In this document: positions 43,401 through 44,245 of the stretch, in pieces | Numbering within the stretch: position 1 is the stretch's first letter | How the letters are laid out: every line of letters starts with the position of its first letter | DNA from: Incurvaria masculella | Taxonomy: Eukaryota; Arthropoda; Insecta; Lepidoptera; Incurvariidae | Reading direction: 5' to 3' | Assembly: GCA_946894095.1 (NCBI GenBank) | Contig: OX335649.1 | Location: forward strand, 10,930,001 to 10,994,000 | DNA: 64,000 nucleotides | Program-made: the position numbers and the translations under genes | Notes under the pieces: generated by a model | The model's input: only the letters and a program-made list of their open reading frames with translations | Told to the model about the DNA's origin: nothing | The model's database searches: none

Positions 43401-43446
43401 ACTTGTGCTGCTTAGCATCCTCCATGGTGCTGCCCTTGGCGCCCAT
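1348..43446 (-). CDS. sif: still life (sif), Rac guanine-nucleotide exchange factor; N-terminal 861 codons, gene-level entry
   Basis: Insect Sif is the TIAM1-type GEF that loads GTP on Rac at synaptic terminals and the cell cortex (family knowledge). The window holds the N-terminal part in 17 exons, all on the minus strand with GT-AG borders: 29917-29811, 28652-28468, 27953-27835, 27203-27073, 26524-26442, 24990-24727, 20872-20739, 19287-19090, 18002-17897, 16569-16356, 13902-13662, 12382-12199, 9409-9280, 7688-7611, 5395-5345, 2663-2439 and 1480-1348. The phases agree at every junction and the sum is 2583 nt (861 codons) ending in phase 0. Recognition rests on stretches I recall from Drosophila Sif, such as [52 protein letters not shown] and SLNDSGYKS. 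An alternative 5' end uses 43446-43387 plus 31490-31399 in place of exon 1. The catalytic DH-PH, PDZ, Ras-binding and PH regions must lie beyond the left edge. Confidence 0.93.
1481..2438. other. sif intron 16
   Basis: AT-rich intronic DNA between exons 16 and 17. I see no coding exon, RNA gene or clear mobile element. Confidence 0.5.
2439..2663 (-). CDS. sif: sif exon 16
   Basis: Encodes residues ~742-817: a Cys/Ser segment ([20 protein letters not shown]), a Gly/Pro linker, then [19 protein letters not shown] and [13 protein letters not shown]. These match strongly conserved blocks I recall from Drosophila Sif. The acceptor TTCGCGCAG completes a Ser codon (AG+C). The donor after CAACG is GTCAGT. 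The exon is strikingly GC-rich next to its AT-rich introns. Confidence 0.94.
2860..2962. repeat. dispersed repeat with internal hairpin, copy 1
   Basis: The segment contains CTTTCGGTTACA and its complement TGTAACCGAAAG about 20 bases apart, followed by a stretch ending in ACTGGAGGTG. The same ~110-bp block occurs at 61766-61862 with only a few differences. A short dispersed element able to fold into a hairpin; class unknown. Confidence 0.6.
3158..3455 (-). mobile_element. SINE copy, truncated, minus orientation
   Basis: Matches the reverse complement of the full SINE at 45445-45857: the GGACATGG/TGGATGG tail, then CCAATGCGATGGTACCAACT and the GAGCCATGGGACAGC region. The tRNA-like head is missing. 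It lies in sif intron 15. Confidence 0.7.
3456..4183. other. intronic DNA with a decayed SINE fragment
   Basis: Mostly unassigned sif intron 15. Around 3975-4095 a decayed minus-strand piece of the same SINE is recognisable by TCATTCAATGCCACAGTACC. Nothing else is seen. Confidence 0.45.
4184..4503 (+). repeat. dispersed lepidopteran repeat with CGGA microsatellite, copy 1
   Basis: Starts at CTGGCCAAGTGCGAGTCGGA, carries an imperfect (GGAC)n run at about 4404-4442, and ends GGTACGGAACCCTAAAAA. A second copy with the same start, run and end is at 46364-46633. The poly-A-like ends suggest spread by retrotransposition. Short readable frames through it are not genes. Confidence 0.75.
4506..4582 (-). 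mobile_element. tRNA-like SINE head
   Basis: On the minus strand this reads GGGTGCGTAGTTCAAGGTGG followed about 35 bases on by GGTTTCAATCCCC, resembling pol III A and B boxes. It is probably the head of a tRNA-derived SINE; the body is not clearly present here. Confidence 0.5.
4583..5344. other. sif intron 15, unassigned
   Basis: AT-rich intronic DNA. I see no gene or complete repeat; frames up to 118 codons occur but have no recognisable content. Confidence 0.4.
5345..5395 (-). CDS. sif: sif exon 15 (51-nt microexon)
   Basis: Encodes [16 protein letters not shown], residues ~725-742. The acceptor is TTTATTTCCAG before 5395 and the donor is GTAAGC after TCGAG. It starts and ends in phase 2 (both borders split an AG-N codon), so it can be skipped or added without shifting the frame. 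Its peptide repeats that of exon 14, which also ends YLSDHN; the two are probably duplicates. Confidence 0.87.
5396..6884. other. sif intron 14, left part, nothing seen
   Basis: AT-rich, many homopolymer A/T runs, no exon, RNA gene or recognisable transposon found. Confidence 0.4.
6885..7006. repeat. short direct duplication (~70-bp unit)
   Basis: ACATTGACGATGGCACTATA followed by CACCAGATTTAG occurs twice in succession, at about 6898 and 6961, with a diverged spacer. It is a simple two-copy tandem duplication inside the intron. Confidence 0.75.
7007..7610. other. sif intron 14, right part, nothing seen
   Basis: Contains a pyrimidine-rich run at about 7029-7065 and an (ACAAT)n stretch near 7266-7286. 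No exon or transposon recognised. Confidence 0.4.
7611..7688 (-). CDS. sif: sif exon 14
   Basis: Encodes residues ~699-725: [18 protein letters not shown] then YLSDHNT. The Arg/Glu alternation is highly charged and probably helical. The acceptor is GATGTTACAG before 7688 and the donor is GTTCGT after CACCAG. Like exon 15 it is symmetric (phase 2 at both ends) and ends with the same YLSDHN peptide. Confidence 0.87.
8026..8930 (+). mobile_element. non-autonomous Helitron carrying a SINE insertion
   Basis: The start resembles lepidopteran Helitron 5' ends (TAGTATAAAACAAAGTCGC). The 3' end is a GC hairpin (GCCCGTGCAAAGCCGGGACG) followed by GGGCTGCTAGT, the expected hairpin plus CTAG terminus at about 8928. 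The last ~110 bp match the 3' end of the Helitron ending at 60858. No helicase is encoded. A truncated SINE lies within it at 8505-8652. The 5' boundary is approximate. Confidence 0.65.
8505..8652 (+). mobile_element. SINE copy, 3' half
   Basis: Matches the 3' part of the SINE at 45445-45857 (AAGGTCCTGGCATGGCACCT, then TGGTATTAGCCATCCATGTC) and ends in a run of about a dozen A. Inserted in the Helitron at 8026-8930, so the SINE jumped later. Confidence 0.75.
9010..9238 (+). mobile_element. decayed SINE copy
   Basis: Carries GATAAGTGCATTTCGTCACA, AATGCGAGCTTTTCC and a final GGCTAATATCATGACAG block of the same SINE family, with many differences and no clean tail. Lies in sif intron 13 about 40 bp from exon 13. 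Confidence 0.6.
9280..9409 (-). CDS. sif: sif exon 13
   Basis: Encodes residues ~656-699: a Ser-rich stretch [18 protein letters not shown], then [20 protein letters not shown] and YY. It is joined to exon 12 by a split Gly codon (G+GG). The acceptor is GTGTGCGGTGCAG before 9409; the donor after TATTACAG is GTGCAT. The acceptor and first ~55 bases are repeated 13 more times in the adjacent 105-bp array, but only this exon-proximal copy stays open in the sif frame; the others meet TAG or TGA about 20 codons in. Confidence 0.86.
9410..10810 (-). repeat. 105-bp tandem array, 13 copies of the exon 13 acceptor and 5' edge
   Basis: Thirteen 105-bp units follow exon 13 on its upstream (intron 12) side. 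On the minus strand each holds GTGCGGTGCAG (or GCGGGGCAG) and then exon-13 sequence with about two differences in 56 bases. A C/A variant and a CTAG/CCAG variant recur every three units, so 315-bp trimers are repeated three times (about 9442-10386). A 210-bp dimer with GGTTCTCGGAG and GACGAGGGG variants follows twice. Because 105 is divisible by three, long antisense frames run through it; these are artefacts. Confidence 0.95.
10911..10968 (+). mobile_element. very short Helitron-like remnant
   Basis: Has a lepidopteran Helitron-style start (CTATACTAATATTATAGATA) and an end CTTCAGCTAGT only about 50 bases later. Probably a deletion derivative. Confidence 0.4.
11155..11410 (-). mobile_element. 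SINE copy, minus orientation
   Basis: Reverse complement of the 3' two thirds of the SINE: GATATTAGCCCAACACGCCT, CAATGCGATGGTTCCAACCT and TTTTACATGGAATCCGAATC are all present in order. The head is missing. Confidence 0.7.
11411..12198. other. sif intron 12, right of exon 12, nothing seen
   Basis: Intronic DNA between the SINE copy and exon 12. No exon, RNA gene or clear transposon recognised. Confidence 0.4.
12199..12382 (-). CDS. sif: sif exon 12
   Basis: Encodes residues ~595-656: [20 protein letters not shown], then [20 protein letters not shown] and [18 protein letters not shown]. This is one of the best conserved N-terminal blocks of insect Sif and is predicted helical. The acceptor is GTATTTGCAG before 12382 in phase 0; the donor is GTGAAT after CTCG, leaving one base. 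Copies of its acceptor and first ~45 bases fill the next kilobase. Confidence 0.96.
12383..13370 (-). repeat. ~198-bp tandem array from the exon 12 acceptor side
   Basis: Built from two ~99-bp subunits in alternation. One carries TCTGCGAAG or its like next to GGCAGGGTTTC; read minus it gives CAG|AAACCCTGCCTGTCACACC, a copy of the exon-12 start (KPCLSHQ against KPCLSRQ). The other has GTTGGCCAGAATCG with GTTTCTAC in its place. About four dimers are clear from 12420 to 13100, with decayed pieces near 13250 and 13325. None continues the sif frame. Confidence 0.9.
13662..13902 (-). CDS. sif: sif exon 11
   Basis: Encodes residues ~514-594: a Gly-rich tract ([16 protein letters not shown]), then [28 protein letters not shown] and [11 protein letters not shown]. 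The [20 protein letters not shown] block is as I recall it from Drosophila Sif. The acceptor TTCAACAG before 13902 completes an Arg codon; the donor GTGGGT follows CACCAA in phase 0. Confidence 0.92.
13969..14128. mobile_element. TA-flanked MITE, copy 1
   Basis: The ends CAATGCGATTCAAATAAGAA and the complementary TTATTTGAATCGCATTG form ~25-bp inverted repeats, flanked by TA on both sides. The interior contains AAAATGGCGGTGATCC. A second copy lies in the opposite orientation at 16079-16257. TA target sites and lack of coding suggest a Tc1/mariner-type MITE. Confidence 0.8.
14678..14749 (+). tRNA. tRNA-Gln (anticodon CUG)
   Basis: A 72-nt cloverleaf. The acceptor arms GGTTCCA and TGGAACC pair fully with discriminator T. 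The A box TGGTGTAACGG begins the D arm, the anticodon stem CTGGA/TCCAG encloses CTCTGAA (anticodon CTG), and the B box GAGTTCAAATCTC forms the T arm. A TTTTTT pol III terminator follows at about 14752. No CCA is encoded, as expected in a eukaryote. It sits in sif intron 10, on the opposite strand to sif. Confidence 0.95.
14757..16078. other. sif intron 10, unassigned
   Basis: Intronic DNA downstream of the tRNA gene. A TTTTTAGGTACGGAACCCTA motif at about 15140 is a fragment of the CGGA-bearing dispersed repeat. Otherwise nothing is recognised. Confidence 0.4.
16079..16257. mobile_element. MITE, copy 2, inverted relative to copy 1
   Basis: Same termini as 13969-14128 (CAATGCGATTCAAATAAGAA ... 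TTATTTGAATCGCGTTG), with the interior in the opposite orientation (GATCACCGCCATTTTGAAT). Left flank is TG rather than TA. It lies about 100 bp from exon 10. Confidence 0.8.
16356..16569 (-). CDS. sif: sif exon 10
   Basis: Encodes residues ~443-514: [31 protein letters not shown], a His/Ala-rich stretch ([15 protein letters not shown]), then [16 protein letters not shown]. The [13 protein letters not shown] and [13 protein letters not shown] blocks match remembered Drosophila Sif. The acceptor ATGTATGCAG before 16569 completes an Asp codon; the donor is GTGGGT after GCCGCCAG. Confidence 0.92.
16961..17896 (-). repeat. tandem array derived from exon 9 with two full-length exon copies
   Basis: Next to exon 9 on its donor side lie about seven ~84-bp units (17270-17896). 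Each repeats the exon end with donor (minus strand GACATGAACATGGGTAAG, peptide [11 protein letters not shown]). Two longer copies follow at 17127-17233 and 16961-17067 and cover the whole exon without a stop: [20 protein letters not shown] and [20 protein letters not shown]. Their donors are GTGAAA. Antisense frames of 145-160 codons across the array are artefacts of periodicity. Confidence 0.93.
17897..18002 (-). CDS. sif: sif exon 9
   Basis: Encodes residues ~408-443: [20 protein letters not shown] then [15 protein letters not shown]. The acceptor is TTATTGTGACAG before 18002 in phase 0; the donor GTAAGA follows ATGG, leaving one G that completes an Asp codon in exon 10. Among several similar copies this is the only one with a good acceptor directly at the exon start. 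Confidence 0.9.
18003..19089. other. sif intron 8, nothing seen
   Basis: AT-rich intronic DNA apart from a moderately GC-rich patch near 18600-18750 with no recognisable content. No exon or transposon assigned. Confidence 0.4.
19090..19287 (-). CDS. sif: sif exon 8
   Basis: Exactly 66 codons, phase 0 at both ends, residues ~342-407: [48 protein letters not shown] and ANDP. The acceptor is CGTCTTCAG before 19287 and the donor is GTAAGG after GATCCG. It is low in complexity, and support comes from phase continuity and coding bias more than from similarity. Confidence 0.87.
19328..19592. mobile_element. MITE-like element with ~60-bp inverted ends
   Basis: ATGGCTCGTGCCTGTTTTCT followed by CAGTCAAATTA at the left is matched by the complementary TAATTTGACTGAAGAAACAG plus GCTCGAGCCACTG at the right, with scattered mismatches. 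No coding interior. It starts only ~40 bp from exon 8, on the intron 7 side. Confidence 0.65.
19862..20738 (-). repeat. 78-bp tandem array, about 11 copies of the exon 7 donor edge
   Basis: Units of about 78 bp (26 codons) follow exon 7 on its donor side. Each gives on the minus strand GTAGGAACACATAACAAC followed by GTAAGTAC, the same as the true exon end (peptide SVGTHNN) and its donor. The rest of the unit is AT-rich intron sequence (ACGACAATTATCC...). Two adjacent units share CCAACAG and TTTTAAGG variants, indicating unit-level duplication. Confidence 0.95.
20739..20872 (-). CDS. sif: sif exon 7
   Basis: Encodes residues ~297-341: [19 protein letters not shown], then [20 protein letters not shown] and GTHNN. 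It is Pro/Thr/Ser-rich and probably disordered. The acceptor is ATACATTTGCAG before 20872, completing a Pro codon (C+CG); the donor is GTAAGT after CATAACAAC in phase 0. Its end and donor are repeated many times in the array that follows. Confidence 0.87.
20873..21634. other. sif intron 6, left part, nothing seen
   Basis: AT-rich intronic DNA with no exon or recognisable element. Confidence 0.4.
21635..22124. mobile_element. TTAA-flanked MITE (piggyBac-like), copy 1
   Basis: The termini GGTGGCCCTTCC and GGAAGGCCCACT are inverted repeats, each next to TTAA (21631-21634 and 22125-22128), the piggyBac-type target. The 490-bp interior shares blocks with 42168-42696 in the opposite orientation (for example GTGGAATTAC-type sequence near GATTACTCAACG, and CATGTTGCATCTTCCTC). 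No transposase is encoded. Confidence 0.7.
22125..22446. other. sif intron 6, unassigned
   Basis: AT-rich sequence between a MITE and a Helitron. Nothing recognised. Confidence 0.4.
22447..23538 (+). mobile_element. Helitron remnant with broken helicase C-terminus
   Basis: The 5' end TCTTCTACTATATAAAAATA and the 3' end GTTCGCCGGGTTTGCTAGT fit lepidopteran Helitrons. The interior encodes the end of the Rep/helicase protein in two frames: [20 protein letters not shown] (22679-22900) and then [36 protein letters not shown] and [12 protein letters not shown] (22869-23153), the last being the helicase motif VI region. The upstream Rep domain is gone and a frameshift separates the halves. Confidence 0.8.
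22679..23153 (+). pseudogene. Helitron helicase (Pif1-like) C-terminal fragment, frameshifted
   Basis: First segment 22679-22900 ends [11 protein letters not shown]; the matching frame resumes at about 22869 with [14 protein letters not shown]. Together they cover only the C-terminal ~150 residues of a Pif1-type helicase domain. The Walker motifs and HUH replication initiator are absent, so it cannot drive transposition. Confidence 0.8.
23605..23642. repeat. perfect 17-bp-stem hairpin with ACAC loop
   Basis: TAGCCGAAACACGGGCG, ACAC, then its exact complement. It is GC-rich in an AT-rich neighbourhood and lies between the Helitron end and the mariner start. It could be a tiny MITE or the end of another element. 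Confidence 0.9.
23659..24618 (+). mobile_element. mariner element with internal deletion
   Basis: The termini AGTTCCGGGAATT and AATTCCCGGAACT are inverted repeats; the left is preceded by TA. Between them is a mariner transposase in two frames with a large internal deletion. About 960 bp remain of the ~1.3 kb usual for the family. Confidence 0.82.
23892..24564 (+). pseudogene. mariner transposase, frameshifted and deleted
   Basis: 23892-24128 gives the N-terminal helix-turn-helix part ([33 protein letters not shown]). The frame shifts near 24080 to [20 protein letters not shown]. After RKTLNKE it jumps to [19 protein letters not shown], so the first catalytic Asp region (TGDE/W) is deleted. 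The second and third catalytic blocks remain: [13 protein letters not shown] and [17 protein letters not shown]. Not functional. The sequence resembles the irritans group. Confidence 0.85.
24727..24990 (-). CDS. sif: sif exon 6
   Basis: Encodes residues ~209-297: [55 protein letters not shown], then a run of HQPH/HAP triplet-like repeats ending HQPPPKR. SSTLPR is as I recall it from Drosophila. The acceptor is AAAATGTGCAG before 24990 and the donor is GTAAGC after CCCAAAC. The His/Pro/Gln tract comes from an imperfect 9-12-bp tandem repeat. Confidence 0.9.
24991..25675. other. sif intron 5, left part, unassigned
   Basis: Includes a run of GGAGCAAT repeats with a small palindrome (ATGGAGCAATATTGCTCCA, about 25152-25170). 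No exon seen. Confidence 0.4.
25676..26020 (-). mobile_element. SINE copy with tRNA-like head, minus orientation
   Basis: Reverse complement of the SINE: TGGCGCATTCGCCAAGGAAT, AGCCAATGCGATGGTAG and TTTTACATGGATTCCGG occur in order. It ends in a tRNA-like head whose complement carries GGGTTCGAATCTCGGACC (B box). A nearly full-length but diverged copy in sif intron 5. Confidence 0.7.
26021..26441. other. sif intron 5, right part, nothing seen
   Basis: Intronic DNA between the SINE and exon 5. No exon or clear repeat recognised. Confidence 0.4.
26442..26524 (-). CDS. sif: sif exon 5
   Basis: An 83-nt exon that no long open frame reveals. It encodes [20 protein letters not shown] then RSQDPRY, residues ~181-209. 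[15 protein letters not shown] is a conserved Cys-containing motif I recall from Drosophila Sif between the TPASP and SSTLPR segments. The acceptor is ACATTTGCAG before 26524 (completes AG+T, Ser) and the donor is GTAAGT after TATC. It is required to reconcile the phases of exons 4 and 6. Confidence 0.92.
26525..27072. other. sif intron 4, nothing seen
   Basis: AT-rich intronic DNA without recognisable genes or transposons. Confidence 0.4.
27073..27203 (-). CDS. sif: sif exon 4
   Basis: Encodes [20 protein letters not shown], then [20 protein letters not shown] and RS, residues ~138-181. This basic, Ser-rich linker directly follows the WH1-like domain and matches Drosophila Sif. The acceptor is GATTTCAG-like TGATTTCAG before 27203 in phase 0; the donor is GTATGA after TCCAG. 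Confidence 0.95.
27204..27834. other. sif intron 3, nothing seen
   Basis: AT-rich intronic DNA with no gene or element recognised. Confidence 0.4.
27835..27953 (-). CDS. sif: sif exon 3 (end of the WH1-like domain)
   Basis: Encodes [20 protein letters not shown] then [19 protein letters not shown], residues ~98-137. The W-G-L-x-F plus DAxxF pattern is the typical C-terminal strand and helix of WH1/EVH1 domains. The acceptor is ATTCGCAG before 27953 (completes GGT) and the donor is GTAAGT after TGCTGT in phase 0. Confidence 0.96.
27954..28467. other. sif intron 2, nothing seen
   Basis: Intronic DNA with no gene or element recognised. Confidence 0.4.
28468..28652 (-). CDS. sif: sif exon 2 (start of the WH1-like domain)
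   Basis: Encodes [40 protein letters not shown] and [20 protein letters not shown], residues ~36-98. This is the most conserved part of Sif and opens its WH1/EVH1-like domain. The acceptor GTCGCTTGCAG before 28652 leaves one base to finish an Arg (exon 1) or Trp (alternative exon) codon. The donor GTTATT after CAACCAG is weak. Confidence 0.96.
28780..29810 (-). repeat. decayed tandem copies of exon 1 and its donor side
   Basis: At least five diverged copies of the exon-1 3' part lie in intron 1, beginning near 28796, 28973, 29165, 29243 and 29590. Each shares TACTGACCACAG...CGTCTATCCC-type sequence with the true TACTGACCGCAG...GTCCATCTCG. The 29243 copy extends through the AGCAGCGCGCATGAACGG part equivalent to the exon start. 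All are too decayed to encode the Sif N-terminus. A perfect 11-bp hairpin (ACCATGGAGGTGA...) lies at about 29097-29123. Confidence 0.8.
29811..29917 (-). CDS. sif: sif exon 1 (myristoylated N-terminus)
   Basis: Begins [20 protein letters not shown], then [15 protein letters not shown], as in Drosophila SIF type 1. Gly2 with Ser6 fits the N-myristoylation consensus, and Cys7 and Cys9 could be palmitoylated, so membrane targeting is likely. The ATG (29917) is in GCGTCATGG, and 41 further nt precede it to a strong acceptor (TTTTTTTTGCAG before 29958), so an upstream 5'UTR exon is expected. The donor is GTCAGT after CTGCG. Confidence 0.94.
29918..29958 (-). other. sif: 5'UTR part of sif exon 1
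   Basis: The 41 nt between the acceptor and the ATG contain no stop in the Sif frame ([14 protein letters not shown]). If exon 31399-31490 were spliced here, its ATGGCACCT would add 17 residues ahead of MGSK. More probably this is untranslated sequence. Confidence 0.5.
29959..30489. other. sif intron upstream of exon 1, nothing seen
   Basis: Intronic DNA including the polypyrimidine tract of the exon-1 acceptor. Nothing else recognised. Confidence 0.4.
30490..31398 (-). repeat. tandem copies of alternative exon 1b and its donor
   Basis: About five diverged copies of the 3' part of exon 1b, near 30490, 30650, 30778, 30898 and 31246. Each has the CCGTGGTGTCACCAGGTG-like donor region (minus: CACCTG|GTGACACC), then a decayed exon body (GTGCGGAGCGAGTGTCCGCG). 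Unit spacing is irregular (about 110-160 bp or more). They lie on the intron side of the donor, as for exons 1, 7 and 9. Confidence 0.82.
31399..31490 (-). CDS. sif: sif alternative exon 1b
   Basis: Encodes [20 protein letters not shown] then [10 protein letters not shown], ending with TG of a Trp codon. The acceptor is GCTTGTCTTGCAG before 31490 and the donor is GTGACA after CACCTG. It joins 43387-43446 in phase 0 and exon 2 in phase 2 (TG+G LWAEVF), so it replaces exon 1. Spliced into exon 1 instead, the frame would stop after 16 codons. The basic Ser/Arg/His character gives no domain. The coding call rests on phase logic and on the flanking array, not on recognised homology. Confidence 0.7.
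31500..32514. other. sif 5' intron, nothing seen
   Basis: AT-rich intronic DNA with (ATT)n at about 31539-31553 and AT-rich low complexity. No exon recognised. Confidence 0.4.
32515..32800 (-). mobile_element. SINE copy, minus orientation
   Basis: Reverse complement of the SINE 3' two thirds: TGATATTAGTCCAATACACG, GTTGCCATGCCAGGGCCTTC, ACAATGCGATGGTACCAATC and TTTACATGGATTCCGAACC, in order. The head is missing. Confidence 0.8.
32801..33984. other. sif 5' intron, nothing seen
   Basis: Intronic DNA with a short (GA)n at about 33540-33550. No gene or clear element recognised. Confidence 0.4.
34498..35781 (-). mobile_element. full-length mariner element
   Basis: 1284 bp with inverted termini TTGGTTGGGGAAAAAG and CTTTTTCCCCGACCTAT, flanked by TA at 34496-34497 and 35782-35783. 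It encodes one uninterrupted transposase. The uninterrupted copy of the host Helitron at 59.6 kb shows the equivalent empty site, so the boundaries are supported. A near-identical, internally deleted sibling is at 40833-41902. Confidence 0.93.
34574..35599 (-). CDS. mariner transposase, intact (341 aa)
   Basis: Cut-and-paste DDE/D transposase of the mariner family, close to the usual ~345 residues. The N-terminal two helix-turn-helix units (about residues 1-110) include [20 protein letters not shown] and a GRP linker. WVPHEL follows at about 116. The catalytic blocks are TGDEKWITY (first Asp ~151), HHDNARPHT (second Asp) and [13 protein letters not shown] (third Asp, 34 residues on), the D,D34D signature. 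No stop or frameshift is present, so it may still be active. The termini suggest the cecropia-like group. Confidence 0.95.
   Translation of the reverse strand: MSESNEEIRYILKFYYKKGKNATQAAKKNCDVYGPSAVSVRVAQIWFKRFQSGNFDVKDARRSGRPITDKMDAIFEKVEQDRHISSYDVAEELGIDHKTVLAHLKKTGYTKKLDIWVPHELTERNLMNRVLICDSLLRRNETEPFLKKLITGDEKWITYDKNVRKRSWSKAGQASQTVAKPGLTRNKVMLCVWWDWKGIIHYELLPPGRTIDSEVYCEQLMRLKQEVERKRPELINRRGVVFHHDNARPHTSLATQQKLREFGWEVLMHPPYSPDLAPSDFHLFRSLQNSLGSVRLTSREDCQNHLSRYIDQKSQYFYSNGIMSLPTRWQKVIEQNGTYIL
36214..36304. repeat. hairpin with two perfect 27-bp arms
   Basis: ACATGTTTGAAAAATGTTAC... at 36214-36240 and its exact complement at 36278-36304 enclose a 37-base loop. The same structure recurs at 60388-60478 with a mismatch, and one arm alone at about 63341-63369. 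Either a separate MITE or a conserved part of this Helitron family; the lone arm at 63.3 kb favours a MITE. Confidence 0.85.
36640..37075 (+). pseudogene. Jockey-like LINE fragment
   Basis: In shifted frames this reads ...[19 protein letters not shown], then [20 protein letters not shown] and a stretch resembling [30 protein letters not shown]. That is the linker and first reverse-transcriptase motifs of arthropod non-LTR elements. Stops and frameshifts are present, and both ends of the ORF are missing. Confidence 0.7.
37076..40475. other. sif 5' intron, unassigned
   Basis: 3.4 kb of AT-rich DNA without a gene I can recognise. ACATACCATTCGCGGG (39289) and ACATACCAATGCGGG (40031) mark two related diverged repeat pieces, with TTTTCAAAGAATTTGATATG-like sequence nearby; they belong to an unidentified dispersed family also seen near 36600. 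Confidence 0.35.
40476..40628. mobile_element. hairpin MITE (~150 bp)
   Basis: Starts with TTTTAAAATAGATTGAACCG and ends with the near-complement GTCGGTTCAATG...TTAAAAC; an inner pair (TAGAAGGCGGTACA / TGTACCGCCTTCTA) extends the fold. The whole element can form one long hairpin. No coding capacity. Confidence 0.78.
40833..41902 (+). mobile_element. mariner element with internal deletion, inverted relative to 34498-35781
   Basis: Same termini as the intact copy (ATAGGTCGGGGAAAAAG left, CTTTTTCCCCAACCTAA right), TA-flanked, 1070 bp. Sequence outside a ~215-bp internal deletion is almost identical to the intact element. The deletion removes the segment between the first and second catalytic Asp, joining at TGGTCAAAG/CTCAAATGATAACGC. 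Confidence 0.92.
41015..41830 (+). pseudogene. mariner transposase, internally deleted
   Basis: 41015-41533 encodes the N-terminal 172 residues through [18 protein letters not shown] and then stops. From about 41538 a different frame resumes with [32 protein letters not shown] and SLPTRW, then a stop (TAA). The second block has lost the HH before DN. It keeps the inverted termini, so it could be mobilised by the intact copy. Confidence 0.92.
41905..42163. other. intergenic/intronic gap, nothing seen
   Basis: Short AT-rich gap between a mariner and a MITE. Confidence 0.4.
42168..42696. mobile_element. TTAA-type MITE (piggyBac-like), copy 2
   Basis: The ends AGTGGCCCAACCCG and CGGGTTGGGCCACC are inverted repeats; TTAA follows on the right (42697-42700) and a mutated TTAT precedes on the left. 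The interior is related to 21635-22124 in the opposite orientation (for example GGACATGCTGCATCTTCCTC). No transposase is encoded. Confidence 0.72.
42830..42902 (+). repeat. G-rich low-complexity tract
   Basis: Contains GGGGGTCTGGGGCTTGTGGG and further runs of three to six G (GGGGTTGCGGGG, GCGGGGAGGG). Four or more G-runs within 70 bp could form a G-quadruplex on the plus strand. It lies about 500 bp from the alternative first coding exon of sif, on the intron side. Confidence 0.7.
43387..43446 (-). CDS. sif: sif alternative first coding exon 1a
   Basis: Encodes [20 protein letters not shown] from an ATG in a strong context (GGGACCATGGGC), with donor GTTCGT after CTCGAG, phase 0. Gly2 with Ser6 is again a myristoylation-type start. 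It splices in phase to exon 1b and then to exon 2, giving a second N-terminus in front of the WH1-like domain. Joined directly to exon 1 it would stop at the third codon. A possible acceptor (CGCCTGCAG before 43480) means a further 5'UTR exon may lie upstream. Same donor core as exon 14. Confidence 0.7.
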
Positions 43447-43480
43447 GGTCCCGCCGCCGGGGCACGGGTTCCTTCGCACT

Positions 43481-44245
43481 GCAGGCGTTAGCGACCCGCG
43501 ACGACTGGCCGGGCTCCGTTCGCGGTTGAATATTTCAGCGGGTGAATAGGTAATGAGTGCGAGTCGGCGGAGGCTGCGGCGCGGTAAACAGAGCGCGGGT
43601 GCGGCCGGTCGCGGCGTCGCACTGAAGCGTCCAACCGAGTCGCACCTCCGCGAGCTCGCAACGCGTCCGGGGTGTCAGGGAACGGGAGACTGGGGCCGGT
43701 TCGCGTCGCGCGCTAGGATCGCAATCGGGAGCTTGCGAGCACCGGCTGGGCGCGTCGGACTCGCGCAAACGTCACGGCGGACTGGGTCGGATGCGTGCGT
43801 GGCGGCGCAGCTGCGCGACAGAGCCGCACTGTCGGCCTCTCTGTCCGGCGGCGGGAGCGCCTCGCCAGACGGAGCGACGCCGACCGAGGCTCCGACCGCC
43901 CTGGACCACGGAAATCTATTTATCGGACTTGTGTCGATTTCATTGAACGCGGCGAAGCATCTACCTTTAAGGACGGTCCGATCTATCTACGAAGGAGAGA
44001 CAGCAGGGTAGGGCGGGCGCCGCGGCAAGAATGCGGGGGCGGCGGGACTCGGGGGAGCGCGGGAGGAGGTGTGCGCGCGCAGCCGCCCAAAGACGACATT
44101 CGATTTTGGTCCACGTCCGTTGGATGCTGGCTGGAGACTACTCGCTATTTTAATACTTCATTCTGGTCTACGCAACGATTCGAGGACGAGTTCATTAGGT
44201 CCCGTTTGAATGAATATCCGAGAGCAGCACACAAATAGGAGTTAT
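43481..44245 (-). promoter_or_regulatory. GC-rich island, candidate sif promoter or 5'UTR
   Basis: About 750 bp that is far richer in GC and CpG than anything around it (runs such as GCGGCGCGGTAAACAGAGCG, CCGCGGCAAGAATGCGGG). It directly abuts the alternative first coding exon. Long frames on both strands (up to 152 codons) are explained by the GC content. I cannot place a transcription start or core promoter element. Confidence 0.45.

Noticed and set aside
43553..44238. 152- and 147-codon plus-strand frames in the GC island
   Set aside because: Three frames are open at once because the DNA is GC-rich and stop-poor; the peptides are Arg/Ala-rich low complexity with no recognisable domain.
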